A stretch of DNA of 64,000 bases from positions 579,865 to 643,864 of the forward strand of contig NZ_JQED01000005.1 in assembly GCF_000764225.1 (NCBI RefSeq), read 5' to 3'. Source of the stretch: Colwellia psychrerythraea (GTDB lineage Bacteria > Pseudomonadota > Gammaproteobacteria > Enterobacterales > Alteromonadaceae). The notes under the pieces are model-generated. The model ran no database searches. It was not told where the DNA came from and saw nothing but the letters and a program-made list of their open reading frames with translations. A program made the position numbers and the translations under genes. This document shows, piece by piece, positions 50,111 through 60,712 of the stretch (its first letter is position 1; each line of letters opens with the position of its first letter).

Positions 50111-51487
50111 TTAGAAGTAAATAGCACTAACTTGAAAAAGTTTCTCTATGTCACAAATATAGCGTTTATTAACTAAAAATAAAATGACGTGATCTTCTTC
50201 GTTAATCAAGGTATTTGAGTGCGCAATCAATACTTCATTTCCACGAACAACTGCACCAATTGTTGCGCCAGGCGGTAGTTTTATATTCTTGATTGCACGG
50301 CCAACGACCTTTGATGATTTTTCATCACCTTTAGCAACAATTTCAATAGCTTCAGCAGCACCACCGCGCAAACTATAAACATTATCAATAGCACCGCGTC
50401 TGACATGTGTTAATAGTGCAGAAATAGTGGCTTGCTGTGGCGATATGGCAATATCAATGGTACTGCCATGCACTAAATCAATATAAGCATCACGCTGAAT
50501 AAGTACCATAGTTTTACGCACGCCAAGTTTTTTAGCGAGCAGTGATGACATGATATTGGCTTCATCATCATTCGTTACCGCGATAAAAATATCAAACTGA
50601 TCAATGTTTTCTTCAGTAAGTAATTCTTGATCAGAAGAATCTCCAGCGAAAACCAATGTTTCATTGAGCTCTGAAGTTAATTGCTCAGCCCGTTTTGGCG
50701 AACGTTCAATGAGTTTTACTAGATGGTTTTTTTCTAAAATCTGGGCTAAACCAGCGCCAATATTACCACCGCCAGCAATCATAATTCGTTTATAAGCCGA
50801 TTCAAGTTTTTGTAATTCATTCATCACCGCTCGAATATGTATACTGGCAGCGATAAAGAACACTTCATCATCGGCTTCAATAACTGTAGTACCCAGAGGG
50901 CGAATTGGTTTACCGTTTCGGTAAATAGCAGCGACACGAGTATCTACATTAGGAATATGATCTCTTAGTGTTGACAGTGCATGGCCAACAAGTAAACCAC
51001 CATAGTATGCTTTGACGGCAACTAAACTTACTTTTCCATTGGCAAATTCTAAGACTTGCAAAGCACCCGGATAATCAATTAGGCGCGCAATATCTCGCGT
51101 TACTAACTCTTCAGGGGCAATTATATGATCCACTGGAATATGCTTTTTATGGAAAAGCTGTTCTGAATATTTCAATATTTGATTTGAGCGTATTCGGGCA
51201 ATCTTTTTTGGGGTATTAAAGAGTGAAGAGCATATTTGACAGGTGATCATATTAGTAGCGTCATCACTGGTTACGGCAATAACCATATCAGCATCTTCCG
51301 CGCCAGCGCCTTTTAAAACGTCAGGGTGACCGCCTTGCCCAGTAACAACTTGTAAGTCCATTTTATCTTGTAGTTCACGAAGTTTTTCATTATCTACGTC
51401 GACGACTGAAATATCGTTGTTTTCACCAACCAGGTTTTCGGCTAATGTTCCGCCAACTTGTCCTGCACCCACTATGATTATTTTCAT
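50111..51487 (-). CDS. trkA: Trk system potassium uptake protein TrkA
   Basis: The 458-residue protein has two RCK_N NAD-binding domains with GAGQVGG (7-13) and GGGNIGAG (about 240), each followed by an RCK_C domain. This is the standard TrkA layout, a cytoplasmic gating ring for TrkH. It is the last gene of the def-fmt-rsmB-trkA series on the minus strand, 20 bp after rsmB. Confidence 0.97.
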   Translation of the reverse strand: MKIIIVGAGQVGGTLAENLVGENNDISVVDVDNEKLRELQDKMDLQVVTGQGGHPDVLKGAGAEDADMVIAVTSDDATNMITCQICSSLFNTPKKIARIRSNQILKYSEQLFHKKHIPVDHIIAPEELVTRDIARLIDYPGALQVLEFANGKVSLVAVKAYYGGLLVGHALSTLRDHIPNVDTRVAAIYRNGKPIRPLGTTVIEADDEVFFIAASIHIRAVMNELQKLESAYKRIMIAGGGNIGAGLAQILEKNHLVKLIERSPKRAEQLTSELNETLVFAGDSSDQELLTEENIDQFDIFIAVTNDDEANIMSSLLAKKLGVRKTMVLIQRDAYIDLVHGSTIDIAISPQQATISALLTHVRRGAIDNVYSLRGGAAEAIEIVAKGDEKSSKVVGRAIKNIKLPPGATIGAVVRGNEVLIAHSNTLINEEDHVILFLVNKRYICDIEKLFQVSAIYF

Positions 51488-51507
51488 GTGCTACTTTTCT
51501 GCTTCTA

Positions 51508-52830
51508 TTATTTGAGTTTCAACAATTTGGCGTAATAAAAGCCATCCATGTTTTCAGCATCAGGTAATAATTGCCAACCGATTGCATTTTCATCAGTATC
51601 TGCGTTATTACGGGTAATGGCAATTAATTGTGCATTTTGATTTTGTTCAATAAATCTTGATATTTGCTGACAGTTTTCTTCAGGCAAAATACTACAAGTA
51701 GCATAAAGTAAGGTACCCCCTGGTTTGAGCAATGACCAGATATTATCAAGAATTTTCTGCTGCAACACGACTAACTTATCAATATCATCGGCTTTACGTA
51801 GCCATTTTATATCGGGGTGGCGGCGAATAACACCCGTACCAGAACAGGGTGCGTCAAGTAGTATGCGGTCAAATTGTTCACCTGACCACCACTCTTGAGT
51901 TGCAGCATCCGCAGTAATGACTTCTGCCGTTAAGTTTAGACGTTTTAAATTTTCATGAACCCGTACTAGGCGACTTTCTTCAATATCAATTGCTATCATC
52001 GAAGCAATATCTGGGGTTTGCTCAATAATATGACAAGTTTTACCGCCAGGTGCTGCGCAACAATCAAGTACGACATCATTTGGCTGACAATCTAACAAGC
52101 GTGCAGCTTGCTGTGCTGCGCCATCTTGAATCGACACCCATCCGTCTTCAAAGCCTGGTAGTTTAGCGACATCAACTGGTTTAGTCAGGCAAATTGCTTG
52201 GGAATTTGGCTCGATGTATGCAATATCAATTTTCGCTTCCATAAGCAAAACTTGATAATGTTCACTTGTGTGGTGTTGCTGATTGACACGTAACCACATC
52301 GGAGGCTTCTCTTGATTAGCGTTAAGTATATTCTGCCATTCTTCAGGATAGCCTTGTTGTATTTTTTTAATAAACCAACTCGGATGATTATATTTTATTG
52401 GCTCAGGTAAGATTTTTTCAGCCTGATTTCCTTGTTTACTCTCGGCCTCTAACGTACGCAGAAACCCTCTAAGTACGGCATTGACAAGTGCTTTCATATG
52501 CCGGTTTTTTAACGTACTTGTTGCCGATACGGTTTCACTTACTGCTGCGTGATCAGGAATACGCATATATCTTATTTGATAAACCCCCACAAGCAGTAAA
52601 AAATGAAAAACGCGTTGCTTTCCTTTAAGTGGTTTTTGCATTAAGTGGCGAACATCGTTTTCTAATTCAGGAAGATAGCGGAGTACACCGTAGCAAATCT
52701 CCTGAAGTAAACCTTTATCCTTACCTATCAACTTATCTTGTTGTTTTGGTAGTTCATCACTTAAGCTTCGTCCTTGATCTATAACGGCGTAACAACATTT
52801 TGCTGCAAGCGCTCTAATATTAATTGTCAT
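51508..52830 (-). CDS. rsmB: 16S rRNA (cytosine967-C5)-methyltransferase RsmB
   Basis: The 440-residue protein from the ATG at 52830 (AAGAGA upstream; a TTG at 52845 would overlap fmt) has an NusB-like N-terminal RNA-binding domain (about 1-140) and a SAM methyltransferase core. The motifs are APGGKT, DAPCSGTGVIRRHPD and TCSILPEEN, giving the two catalytic Cys of the m5C family. It methylates C967 of 16S rRNA. It starts 8 bp after the fmt stop. Confidence 0.96.
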   Translation of the reverse strand: MTINIRALAAKCCYAVIDQGRSLSDELPKQQDKLIGKDKGLLQEICYGVLRYLPELENDVRHLMQKPLKGKQRVFHFLLLVGVYQIRYMRIPDHAAVSETVSATSTLKNRHMKALVNAVLRGFLRTLEAESKQGNQAEKILPEPIKYNHPSWFIKKIQQGYPEEWQNILNANQEKPPMWLRVNQQHHTSEHYQVLLMEAKIDIAYIEPNSQAICLTKPVDVAKLPGFEDGWVSIQDGAAQQAARLLDCQPNDVVLDCCAAPGGKTCHIIEQTPDIASMIAIDIEESRLVRVHENLKRLNLTAEVITADAATQEWWSGEQFDRILLDAPCSGTGVIRRHPDIKWLRKADDIDKLVVLQQKILDNIWSLLKPGGTLLYATCSILPEENCQQISRFIEQNQNAQLIAITRNNADTDENAIGWQLLPDAENMDGFYYAKLLKLK

Positions 52831-52837
52831 TTTTCTC

Positions 52838-53821
52838 TTAACCAAGCGTGTTTATAGAGCTGCCAACAACGAACCAGTCGCTGCGACCATTAAGAATATC
52901 TTTCACGGGCAATGCTTTTTTTCCCGGAAGTTGAAGTACTTCTAAGCGTAATGAGCCTTTAGTAGTTGCAACCTGTATACCTTCTTTGTCAGCCTTTAGT
53001 ATTGTGCCTGGAGCAGCAGTGCCTTGATATTCTTGCACTGATGCTTGCCAAATGCGTAATTTGTGTTGCTTACTTTCAGATTCTGTCAAGGTGAAATGTG
53101 AAACTGGCCAAGGGATATAAGCGCGAACTTTTCGGTGCAACTCGTTAGCACTGAGTTGCCAGTTAAGTTCGGCTTCGGTTTTATCAAGCTTATGGGCATA
53201 AGTGGCGAGTTCATTATCTTGAACAATATTATGGGCACTTGCTTGATAATTAGGCTCAGCCATAATTGTTAATGTTTCAACTAAGGCCGTGGGACCTAAG
53301 TTAGCAAGTTTTTCATAAAGACTGGCACTGGTATCTGTCGTTTCTATTTTGCACTCAGCGGTTAATATCATGTCTCCAGTATCTAACCCTTTATCCATTT
53401 GCATAATGGTGACACCCGTTTTCTTATCTCCTGCTTCAAGTGAACGTTGAATTGGTGCAGCACCTCGCCATTTAGGAAGAATCGAACCATGCACATTAAT
53501 ACAGCCTAAACGCGGAGTGTTTAAAATGACTTCAGGTAACAGCAACCCATAAGCAACAACAACCATAATATCAGCATCATATTTTGCTAATTGTTGTTGG
53601 TCTTTTTCGCTTTTAAAGTTTACCGGCTGTTCAACAATAATGTTGTGTTCTAATGCGAGTAATTTGGTTGCACAAGCGGTTAGCTTTTTACCACGACCAG
53701 CAGGTTTATCTGGCGGACAATAAACTGCGACAACATTATGTTCAGAGCTAATTAATGCTGCTAGGTGTTGGGCTGCAAATTCAGGAGTACCTGCAAAAAT
53801 GATATTAAGTGGAGTGACCAA
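52838..53821 (-). CDS. fmt: Methionyl-tRNA formyltransferase
   Basis: The 327-residue protein starts at TTG 53821 ([20 protein letters not shown]) behind AGGA and has the Fmt core: [14 protein letters not shown], then [16 protein letters not shown] with the catalytic Asn/His/Asp set, and the OB-like C-terminal domain. It formylates Met-tRNA for initiation. It follows def by 36 bp, the usual def-fmt pairing. Confidence 0.96.
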   Translation of the reverse strand: MVTPLNIIFAGTPEFAAQHLAALISSEHNVVAVYCPPDKPAGRGKKLTACATKLLALEHNIIVEQPVNFKSEKDQQQLAKYDADIMVVVAYGLLLPEVILNTPRLGCINVHGSILPKWRGAAPIQRSLEAGDKKTGVTIMQMDKGLDTGDMILTAECKIETTDTSASLYEKLANLGPTALVETLTIMAEPNYQASAHNIVQDNELATYAHKLDKTEAELNWQLSANELHRKVRAYIPWPVSHFTLTESESKQHKLRIWQASVQEYQGTAAPGTILKADKEGIQVATTKGSLRLEVLQLPGKKALPVKDILNGRSDWFVVGSSINTLG

Positions 53822-53857
53822 AGGAATTCCTATTATTTAAGGTTTGTAAGCACTTAC

Positions 53858-54370
53858 TTATTGCTTGTTGTCGAATTTAGCTTCTTTTTCAAGCTTCTTT
53901 TGAATGCGTTGACGCTTGAGAGGAGATAGGTAATCAACAAATAAAACACCTTTTAAGTGGTCAAGTTCATGTTGTATACAAATGCTTTGCAATTCAGTGG
54001 CGTTTAAAGTGAACTCATTACCATGGCGATCAAGTGCTTTAACGGTACAGGCATCATGACGATCTACTTTGGCATAAGTCCCTGGAACAGATAAACACCC
54101 CTCTTCATTAATCGACGTTTCATTACTTGTGGCAGTAATTTCTGGGTTGATAAATATAATGGGTTGATCATTATTTTCAGAGGTATCCATGACCACAATA
54201 CGTTGATGAATATCTACTTGGGTAGCTGCGAGACCGACACCTTTCTCTTCGTACATAGTTGCCAGCATATCGTCTATAATTGTAGCCGTAGCATCTGTAA
54301 TTTTAGCAACGGGCTGCGCTTTTGTTCTTAAACGCGGATCAGGAAAACGTAAAACAGTTAAAATAGTCAT
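53858..54370 (-). CDS. def: Peptide deformylase
   Basis: The 170-residue protein carries the three deformylase motifs: GVGLAATQ (44-51), EGCLSVP (90-96, Cys92) and HELDHL (134-139, His134, Glu135, His138). It removes the N-formyl group from nascent proteins using Fe2+. It heads the def-fmt-rsmB-trkA operon and is divergent from the LysM gene. Confidence 0.97.
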   Translation of the reverse strand: MTILTVLRFPDPRLRTKAQPVAKITDATATIIDDMLATMYEEKGVGLAATQVDIHQRIVVMDTSENNDQPIIFINPEITATSNETSINEEGCLSVPGTYAKVDRHDACTVKALDRHGNEFTLNATELQSICIQHELDHLKGVLFVDYLSPLKRQRIQKKLEKEAKFDNKQ

Positions 54371-54523
54371 ATTTTATAAAAGAATTAGCGATAATTAATC
54401 TAGAATGTTATGTTTTAATTATATACCCAAGTAACTGTAACTGAAACCTGCATTTTTAAGTCACTCGATATAACTAATAATTATAGTGCGTTACAGCAGT
54501 ATGCACGAAAAGGAATGGGCTCC

Positions 54524-55612
54524 ATGCTTAAAAAAATAGTACTTACATTATCTTTAATATCTTGTTCATTGGTAGCCTTTGCCGATCAGATTAAGCTTAA
54601 TGATGATGCACCCAAGACACATGTAGTAGTGAAAGGTGATACATTATGGGATATTTCAGCACTATTTCTTGAACAACCCTGGTTATGGCCAAAGCTCTGG
54701 CGCTTAAACCCTGAAATTAATAATCCACATTTAATTTATCCAGGTGATGTTTTAAAACTTGTTTTTGACGAAAATGGTGAGCCAATGTTAGTGGTGGAGC
54801 CCGTAAAACCAAGCTATAAATGGTCACCAAAAATTCGTCAAGAAAAGAAAAAAGACTCTGCGATTACTTTGTTACCTTTAGAAGTTATTGCTCCTTTTGT
54901 TAGATATGACCATCTATTTACTGAAGATGAGCTAGAAGAGCTACCACATATTATAGGTAGCGATGAAGGCTATAGAATGACAACGAAAGACTTTAAGGTC
55001 TATGTTAATGCTGACCTTGAAGTTGCACAAAGTTATGCTATTTATGATAAAGGAGAAGAGCTTTTTGATCCTGATACTGAAGATTCTTTAGGTTTTTATG
55101 TCAACCTAGTTGGAACCGGACAGGTTATAAAGCGGGGTGATATAGATAATGATGTGCCTTCTACTCTGAATGTTGGCTCCGTGAAAAGGGAAATCCATTC
55201 TGGGGATATTGTTGTGCCAGTAAATGAAGGACAATTATTACCTGCCATTTTTTCTATGAAAGCTGCTAATGAATCACTCCGTGGTGCTATTGTTAAAGCA
55301 ACAAGTAATGGTCGTGAGTTCGCTAAACTTGAAGTTGTAATGATTAATCGTGGTATTGACCATCAGGTGACCGTTGGTGATGTAATGGCGATAAAAAGGA
55401 CAAGTCCCGCCGTTGTAGATACGGGTGATGGCCCTATTTATAGTATCGAGTCATCACGTTGGAATAAATTAACGGGTAGTGATTATAAAATGCCAGAAGA
55501 GCAGTTAGGTGAGCTAATGGTTTTTAAGGTGTACCAAAAAGCCAGTATGGCGCTTATTCTTCATACTGAAAAACCAGCGAGAATAAATGATTCGATTACA
55601 GCTCCAGATTAA
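54524..55612 (+). CDS. LysM-domain periplasmic protein
   Basis: The 362-residue protein from ATG 54524 (AAGGA nine bases upstream; an ATG at 54515 touches the site) has a signal peptide (about 1-20, VAFA) and one LysM peptidoglycan-binding module (about 32-77: HVVVKGDTLWDISALFLEQP then NPEINNPHLIYPGDVL). The remaining 280 residues form a beta-rich domain of unknown role. It resembles the LysM proteins encoded beside dprA in many gammaproteobacteria. It is divergent from def, and dprA follows. Confidence 0.9.
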   Translation: MLKKIVLTLSLISCSLVAFADQIKLNDDAPKTHVVVKGDTLWDISALFLEQPWLWPKLWRLNPEINNPHLIYPGDVLKLVFDENGEPMLVVEPVKPSYKWSPKIRQEKKKDSAITLLPLEVIAPFVRYDHLFTEDELEELPHIIGSDEGYRMTTKDFKVYVNADLEVAQSYAIYDKGEELFDPDTEDSLGFYVNLVGTGQVIKRGDIDNDVPSTLNVGSVKREIHSGDIVVPVNEGQLLPAIFSMKAANESLRGAIVKATSNGREFAKLEVVMINRGIDHQVTVGDVMAIKRTSPAVVDTGDGPIYSIESSRWNKLTGSDYKMPEEQLGELMVFKVYQKASMALILHTEKPARINDSITAPD

Positions 55613-55699
55613 GCAACTAACTGTTTAATGATTTATGTTGCTTTCATTTTATGAAAGTAACATAAAATGTCTGACTTGTTCTTAGGGAGAAGACAAGTA

Positions 55700-56851
55700 A
55701 TGATTAATAACAGTAAAAGTAATATTGAATACTGGTTAGCCTTAAAACTTGTTCCTCGGTTAGCCATCCATAATAAATTAGCGCTTGTTGAAACGTATGG
55801 CTTAACTGCGTTATTTTCTTTCAATAATCAAGCTTCAGTACTTAGCTCTGCTAATGGCTTAAATGTGAAGCAACTTCACGCTTTTCATCAGCCAGATTGG
55901 CAAAAAGTAACTCAAATAATCCAAGCTAGCGATAACTGTAAAAGCGCCATTATTTGCTATGACGATACTTGTTATCCTCAATTACTCAAACAAATTTATG
56001 ATCCACCTATAGTGCTATTCGTACAGGGCAATTCGCTCTTACTTAATGCCCCTCAGCTAGCAGTAGTAGGGAGCCGATCGGCTAGTGCTGGAGGTAGAGA
56101 GACCGCATTTAGACTATGCCAACAACTTACGCAGCATAATTTTGTTATTACTAGCGGTTTAGCTCTTGGCATCGATGCTGCAGCTCATCAGGGCGCTATT
56201 AATGAACCAGCGAGTACAATCGCGGTTGTTGCTACGGGGTTAGACCAAGTCTACCCCAGTCGACATCGTTCTTTAGCGCAGAAAATAATTGCGTCTAGTG
56301 GCACTATTATAAGTGAATTTATTCCTGGTACACAGGCAAGAGCAGGGCACTTTCCAAAGAGAAACCGTCTTATTAGTGGTCTAAGCCTAGGGGTTTTAGT
56401 GGTAGAAGCAGAATTAAAAAGTGGTTCTTTGATTACCGCTCGTTGTGCTCTAGAACAAAATAGGGATGTTTTTGCCATACCTAGTTCTATTGAAAATAAA
56501 CAGGCGAAAGGCTGTCATTGGTTAATTAAACAAGGCGCTAAACTTGTTGAACAATGTGCCGATATAATGGATGAGTTCGCTTTTGCAGATAAACCTAGTC
56601 TACACTTAAAGAGTGAGGCGAAGCTTTTAAAGTCAGCTACACACTGCATTAATAAAGGAGGCGATGAAATAAATCAAAAAGTCTTGTGTAACGATGCGTT
56701 GTTGGATAGTGTGGGATTTGAAATTACTCCCGTGGATAAAGTAGTTTTACGGAGCAAACTTCCCGTAGAGGAGGTGTTAACTAGATTAACGATGCTGGAA
56801 TTAAATGGTCTAGTATCTGCGGTACCTGGTGGCTATATAAGAACGCAATAA
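55700..56851 (+). CDS. dprA: DNA-processing protein DprA
   Basis: The 383-residue protein from ATG 55700 (AGGGAGAAG upstream; an ATG at 55667 has none) has the Rossmann-like DprA core. The motifs are [31 protein letters not shown], and [21 protein letters not shown]-terminal winged-helix domain ([23 protein letters not shown]) is present. It loads RecA on incoming single-stranded DNA during transformation, though competence genes are not in view. smg follows after 19 bp. Confidence 0.95.
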   Translation: MINNSKSNIEYWLALKLVPRLAIHNKLALVETYGLTALFSFNNQASVLSSANGLNVKQLHAFHQPDWQKVTQIIQASDNCKSAIICYDDTCYPQLLKQIYDPPIVLFVQGNSLLLNAPQLAVVGSRSASAGGRETAFRLCQQLTQHNFVITSGLALGIDAAAHQGAINEPASTIAVVATGLDQVYPSRHRSLAQKIIASSGTIISEFIPGTQARAGHFPKRNRLISGLSLGVLVVEAELKSGSLITARCALEQNRDVFAIPSSIENKQAKGCHWLIKQGAKLVEQCADIMDEFAFADKPSLHLKSEAKLLKSATHCINKGGDEINQKVLCNDALLDSVGFEITPVDKVVLRSKLPVEEVLTRLTMLELNGLVSAVPGGYIRTQ

Positions 56852-56870
56852 AGTATATAAGGGGCTAATT

Positions 56871-57344
56871 ATGTTCGATATCTTAATGTATCTTTTTGAA
56901 ACGTATATCCAAAATGAATCAGAAGCCATGGTGGATCATGACTTGTTAACAGACGAGTTAACACGGGCAGGCTTTCATCAGGATGAAATCTACAAAGCAT
57001 TAAATTGGCTTGAAAAACTTACAGCTCTACAAGATACTGATGCTTACCCCTACCTTACTCGTGTAGGTAGTAAGTCAGTACGCATTTACACTAGCGAAGA
57101 AATGCAGTTACTCGATACTCAAAGTCGTGGTTTTATTTTATTTTTAGAGCAAGTAAATGTTCTTGATTTTACCACTAGGGAGATGGTTATTGACCGAGTA
57201 ATGGAGCTTGATACCAAATATTTCTCTATGGATGATTTAAAGTGGGTAATTCTTATGGTGTTATTTAATGTGCCAGGCAAAGAGTCTGCTTATTCCCAAT
57301 TAGAAGACCTAATCTTTGAAGAACAAGAAGGTCCCCTTCACTAA
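56871..57344 (+). CDS. smg: Smg family protein (DUF494)
   Basis: The 157-residue acidic protein starts [16 protein letters not shown] and has the DUF494 pattern ([20 protein letters not shown]). It is always found beside dprA, but its role is unknown. GGGG precedes the ATG by a few bases, and it lies 19 bp after dprA. Confidence 0.94.
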   Translation: MFDILMYLFETYIQNESEAMVDHDLLTDELTRAGFHQDEIYKALNWLEKLTALQDTDAYPYLTRVGSKSVRIYTSEEMQLLDTQSRGFILFLEQVNVLDFTTREMVIDRVMELDTKYFSMDDLKWVILMVLFNVPGKESAYSQLEDLIFEEQEGPLH

Positions 57345-57462
57345 TCGCTTACTTCGAGCTGGCTAATTATGGAGTATATTTAGTCAGCTGCTACTGAACG
57401 TATTGTTCAGTTATGTTTTGTGGCATAATATTGCCATACTTGTTTTAATAGCAACCTTTAAA

Positions 57463-58026
57463 ATGTCTGAATCTGATAAACCTCTCTTTTCTCATCACGA
57501 ACATGCTTTAGAGAAAGAATATCAAGTGTGTCCTGACTGCGGATCTGAATTGACTATTAAACATGGCAAGTCAGGGGCATTTTTAGGTTGCGAAAATTAC
57601 CCTAATTGTCAATATACACGTGCAGTTGTCGAACATGAACGTGTAGAAGATAAGATTCTACCGGGCAGTGAGTGTCCTTTATGCTCGCATGAATTAGCGG
57701 TTAAGCAAGGTCGCTACGGTATGTTTATTGGTTGTAGCAACTTTCCACAATGTCATCATATTGAACATGAGGCTCAGGAAGTTATAGATAATGTCGTGTG
57801 TCCAAGCTGTAAACACGGTTCACTGCAAGAAAAAACCAGTCGATTTGGTAAAAAGTTTTACTCTTGCGATGCTTATCCAAAGTGTAAGTTTGTCGTCAAT
57901 CATGAGCCTGTTGCAGGACAATGTGAAAAGTGTCAATTTCCTTTGTTGTTAAAAAGAAATATGGCAGCTGGAATTAAGTACCAGTGTGCAGATAAAAAAT
58001 GCTCTCATATGCAAAAGCTAATATAA
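57463..58026 (+). CDS. yrdD: Topoisomerase-type C4 zinc-finger protein (YrdD)
   Basis: The 187-residue protein (start ATG 57463; an upstream in-frame TTG at 57403 would add a poor hydrophobic stretch) consists of tandem zinc ribbons like the C-terminus of topoisomerase I: CPDCGSELTIKHGKSGAFLG, CPLCSHELAVKQGRYGMFIG, and CPSCKHGSLQEKTSRFG. No catalytic topoisomerase domain is present. It should bind nucleic acid. In E. coli the gene is next to smg and tsaC; here purEK lie between. Confidence 0.9.
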   Translation: MSESDKPLFSHHEHALEKEYQVCPDCGSELTIKHGKSGAFLGCENYPNCQYTRAVVEHERVEDKILPGSECPLCSHELAVKQGRYGMFIGCSNFPQCHHIEHEAQEVIDNVVCPSCKHGSLQEKTSRFGKKFYSCDAYPKCKFVVNHEPVAGQCEKCQFPLLLKRNMAAGIKYQCADKKCSHMQKLI

Positions 58027-58041
58027 ATAATATTACCCATA

Positions 58042-58083
58042 AAAAAAGACGCCTTTACTATCAATGTAACAGGCGTCTTTTTT
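58042..58083. terminator. Bidirectional terminator between yrdD and purK
   Basis: AAAAAAGACGCCT (58042-58054) pairs with AGGCGTCTTTTTT (58071-58083). T-runs lie on both strands, suited to ending yrdD (+) and purK (-). Confidence 0.9.
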
Positions 58084-58098
58084 GAGATAAATTACTTT

Positions 58099-59256
58099 TT
58101 ATTTTTGCTTTTCTATATAGCTTTTTGCAAAGTCACTAAGATCAGGAAACGCTTCTCTGCAAAGTATATCAGCTAAACATTGTAAGCGTTGTGCAAGTTG
58201 TAATTCGCTATCACCGCTGATATTTATATGTCCCATTTTACGACCGACACGTTTACCTTTGTTATACCAATGAATAGTCACACTTGGGATAGCAAGCACT
58301 TCATTAGGTACAGTATCTTCACCAATAATGTTAACCATTGCTGTTGGACGAACCAGTGCTGTACTACCTAAAGGCAAGTCACAAATTGCTCTTAAGTGGT
58401 TTTCAAATTGACAAGTGTCAGCACCTTGTTGGGTCCAATGTCCAGAATTATGGACTCGTGGTGCAATTTCGTTGACTAATAATTGCTCGCCAATTTGGAA
58501 AAACTCAATAGCCATAACACCAACATAATCGAGTTTATCTGATAAGGCCTTAAATACTGTGCCGGCTTGCTGTTGTAATTGTTCATCAACAGGAGCGGCA
58601 ACTGAAACACTCAAAATACCATTAGTATGATGATTTTCAGTTAAAGGGTAGACGGAAACATCACCATTAACTCGACGAACACCAACAAGTGATACTTCGC
58701 GATCAAAAGGTATCATTTGCTCTGCAACAATCCCTTGTTTAACCGTGGTTTTAGCAGCAGAAATAAAGTTGTCCATATCTTGCCAGATTGTCTCGGCATC
58801 ACTAGCTGACTTTAATCGCCATTGTCCCTTTCCGTCGTATCCCTCAAGTGCACTCTTAAAGATTATCGGTAAAGATAAGTGTTTAATTGCTTTATCAAAA
58901 TCAGCTCTAGAGTTAACAAAATAATGCTTGGCATTGGCAGCATCACAAGATTCAAGCAACGCTTTTTCTAATCGTCGATCGCCACCAATTTTAATAGCAT
59001 TACTTGTTGGGTGTAACTTTCCTGATTGCTCACACTCAGCAAGTATGTCATGGGCAACATGCTCAAATTCTGCGGTAATAACATCCGCACTTTTAATGCC
59101 TGCTTTTAAATCACCATGAATGTTTTTAGGAGAAAGGGGTTGTACAACCTTATTACTTGATACGTCGAGTGCTTTTATATCCAAGTTTAAAGGTGTGCCC
59201 GCTAATTCCATCATGCGAGCTAATTGACCTGCGCCAAGTATGAGAACTTTATTCAT
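58099..59256 (-). CDS. purK: N5-carboxyaminoimidazole ribonucleotide synthase PurK
   Basis: The 385-residue ATP-grasp enzyme starts MNKVLILGAGQLARMMELAG and contains KSALEGYDGKGQWRLK, EQMIPFDREVSLVGVR, and NEIAPRVHNSGHWT. It makes N5-CAIR from AIR, bicarbonate and ATP in purine synthesis. It lies 8 bp after purE in an operon. It is slightly longer than E. coli PurK (355). Confidence 0.97.
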   Translation of the reverse strand: MNKVLILGAGQLARMMELAGTPLNLDIKALDVSSNKVVQPLSPKNIHGDLKAGIKSADVITAEFEHVAHDILAECEQSGKLHPTSNAIKIGGDRRLEKALLESCDAANAKHYFVNSRADFDKAIKHLSLPIIFKSALEGYDGKGQWRLKSASDAETIWQDMDNFISAAKTTVKQGIVAEQMIPFDREVSLVGVRRVNGDVSVYPLTENHHTNGILSVSVAAPVDEQLQQQAGTVFKALSDKLDYVGVMAIEFFQIGEQLLVNEIAPRVHNSGHWTQQGADTCQFENHLRAICDLPLGSTALVRPTAMVNIIGEDTVPNEVLAIPSVTIHWYNKGKRVGRKMGHINISGDSELQLAQRLQCLADILCREAFPDLSDFAKSYIEKQK

Positions 59257-59264
59257 GAGGTTTT

Positions 59265-59747
59265 TTATTCTGCCGGGTTTGGGTTAGCAAGTATGGTTTC
59301 AGTCTGCTTACGACGAAACTCTTCGATGTTTTGTTGGATCTCAGGGTTATGCGTACCAATTATCTGGGCAGCAAGTAAACCTGAGTTAGCAGCGCCAGCA
59401 TTGCCAATGGCTAATGTACCAACAGCGATACCTTTTGGCATTTGCACAATCGATAAGAGTGAATCTTGTCCATTAAGTGCTTTAGATTGCACTGGAACAC
59501 CTAAAACAGGTAAAGAAGTATATGCTGCTGCCATACCAGGCAAATGAGCTGCACCACCAGCACCTGCAATAATTACCTTAATGCCTCTATCTTTTGCACT
59601 TTCAGCATACTCAGCAAGTAAATGGGGAGTGCGGTGTGCCGAAACAACTTTGGTTTCGTATTGTACACCTAAAGAATCAAGCATTTCTGCTGCATGTTGC
59701 ATTGTTGGCCAATCTGATTTTGATCCCATGATAATACCGACAGTCAT
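59265..59747 (-). CDS. purE: N5-carboxyaminoimidazole ribonucleotide mutase PurE
   Basis: The 160-residue protein starts [19 protein letters not shown] at ATG 59747 (AAAGGG upstream); in-frame codons up to 59831 form a hydrophobic extension without a ribosome site. It has [14 protein letters not shown] and [17 protein letters not shown], with the active-site His of the class I enzyme. It converts N5-CAIR to CAIR. purK follows after 8 bp. Confidence 0.96.
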   Translation of the reverse strand: MTVGIIMGSKSDWPTMQHAAEMLDSLGVQYETKVVSAHRTPHLLAEYAESAKDRGIKVIIAGAGGAAHLPGMAAAYTSLPVLGVPVQSKALNGQDSLLSIVQMPKGIAVGTLAIGNAGAANSGLLAAQIIGTHNPEIQQNIEEFRRKQTETILANPNPAE

Positions 59748-59942
59748 GAATTTGTGCCCTTTAATAAAATAGAATGTTCTTCGTATAGGAAGAAAGTAAA
59801 AAATAGAGCTGCAATTATAACCTTGTTTCACGAAATACGGAATATAGAACTTTTTGATCGATAAATTAATCCATTATTAGGCGTTTATCAGTTGTGTTTG
59901 GTAATATTGCGGTGAAAGAGATTATTAATAGAAGGGTTTTCT

Positions 59943-60494
59943 GTGAGCGAAAAGAATGTAGTTGATGCTTTTAACAATGGTGGCATTATTGCTTATCCTA
60001 CTGAAGCTGTATTTGGACTTGGCTGTGACCCTGATAATGAAGATGCATTGAGGCGGTTGTTGAAGTTAAAACAAAGACCTTCCGAAAAGGGGATGATTTT
60101 GCTTGCCGCAAGTTATTCTCAATTACTACCCTATATTGATGAGAGTAAAATTTCTCAAGATATGCGCTGTTCTATGTTATCAAGGTGGCCTGATGGCATT
60201 ACGCAATTGGTACCAAAAAATAATAACACTTCATCGCTTTTATCGGGACGCTTTGACACTATTGCTGTCAGAGTTACCAGCCAACCAGACGTCGTTTCCT
60301 TGTGCCAGAAAATTAATAAGCCAATAGTCTCGACAAGCGCTAACCTCTCAGGGCAAGAACCAGCTAAAACTTGGCAATCATTAGATCCCGCGCTTACTAA
60401 TAAAGTAGACTTTATTCTGAAAGGAAATACTCTAGGTCATACTTCACCGTCAAAAATTATTGATGTGTTGACCGGTAAGGTCATCAGAAGCTAA
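59943..60494 (+). CDS. tsaC: Threonylcarbamoyl-AMP synthase TsaC
   Basis: The 183-residue protein starts at GTG 59943 (AAGGG upstream) and has the YrdC/Sua5 core without the Sua5 extension: [33 protein letters not shown] and [11 protein letters not shown]. It makes the activated carbamoyl group for t6A37 in tRNA. It is divergent from purE and sits where the E. coli yrdD-tsaC-aroE order would place it. Confidence 0.95.
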   Translation: MSEKNVVDAFNNGGIIAYPTEAVFGLGCDPDNEDALRRLLKLKQRPSEKGMILLAASYSQLLPYIDESKISQDMRCSMLSRWPDGITQLVPKNNNTSSLLSGRFDTIAVRVTSQPDVVSLCQKINKPIVSTSANLSGQEPAKTWQSLDPALTNKVDFILKGNTLGHTSPSKIIDVLTGKVIRS

Positions 60495-60590
60495 GGAAAT
60501 GATTAGTTGCGATAAAATTTAACGAATATCGCCGCTAGTCTATTAATAATTAAGACTATTTAACACTATTTTCTTTTTGATTATTATAAG

Positions 60591-60610
60591 ACTTTGATCA
60601 AGATCAAAGT
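60591..60610. promoter_or_regulatory. FNR-type binding site upstream of ompW
   Basis: ACTTTGATCAAGATCAAAGT is a perfect palindrome containing TTGAT-CAAG-ATCAA (60594-60607), an exact FNR half-site pair. It lies 103 bp before the ompW start codon, so oxygen-responsive control of ompW is likely. Confidence 0.75.
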
Positions 60611-60712
60611 AATGTTTAGCTTCATATCTAGCGGTCAAAACCTTGCGCTAAATCAAATTTTATTAAAGCAACAGGATTATCATACCCTTAATTATTTTAA
60701 GGATATATAATC

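Noticed and set aside
59823..59838. TTGTTTCACGAAATAC before purE, a parS half-site
   Set aside because: Only one half of the palindrome is present.
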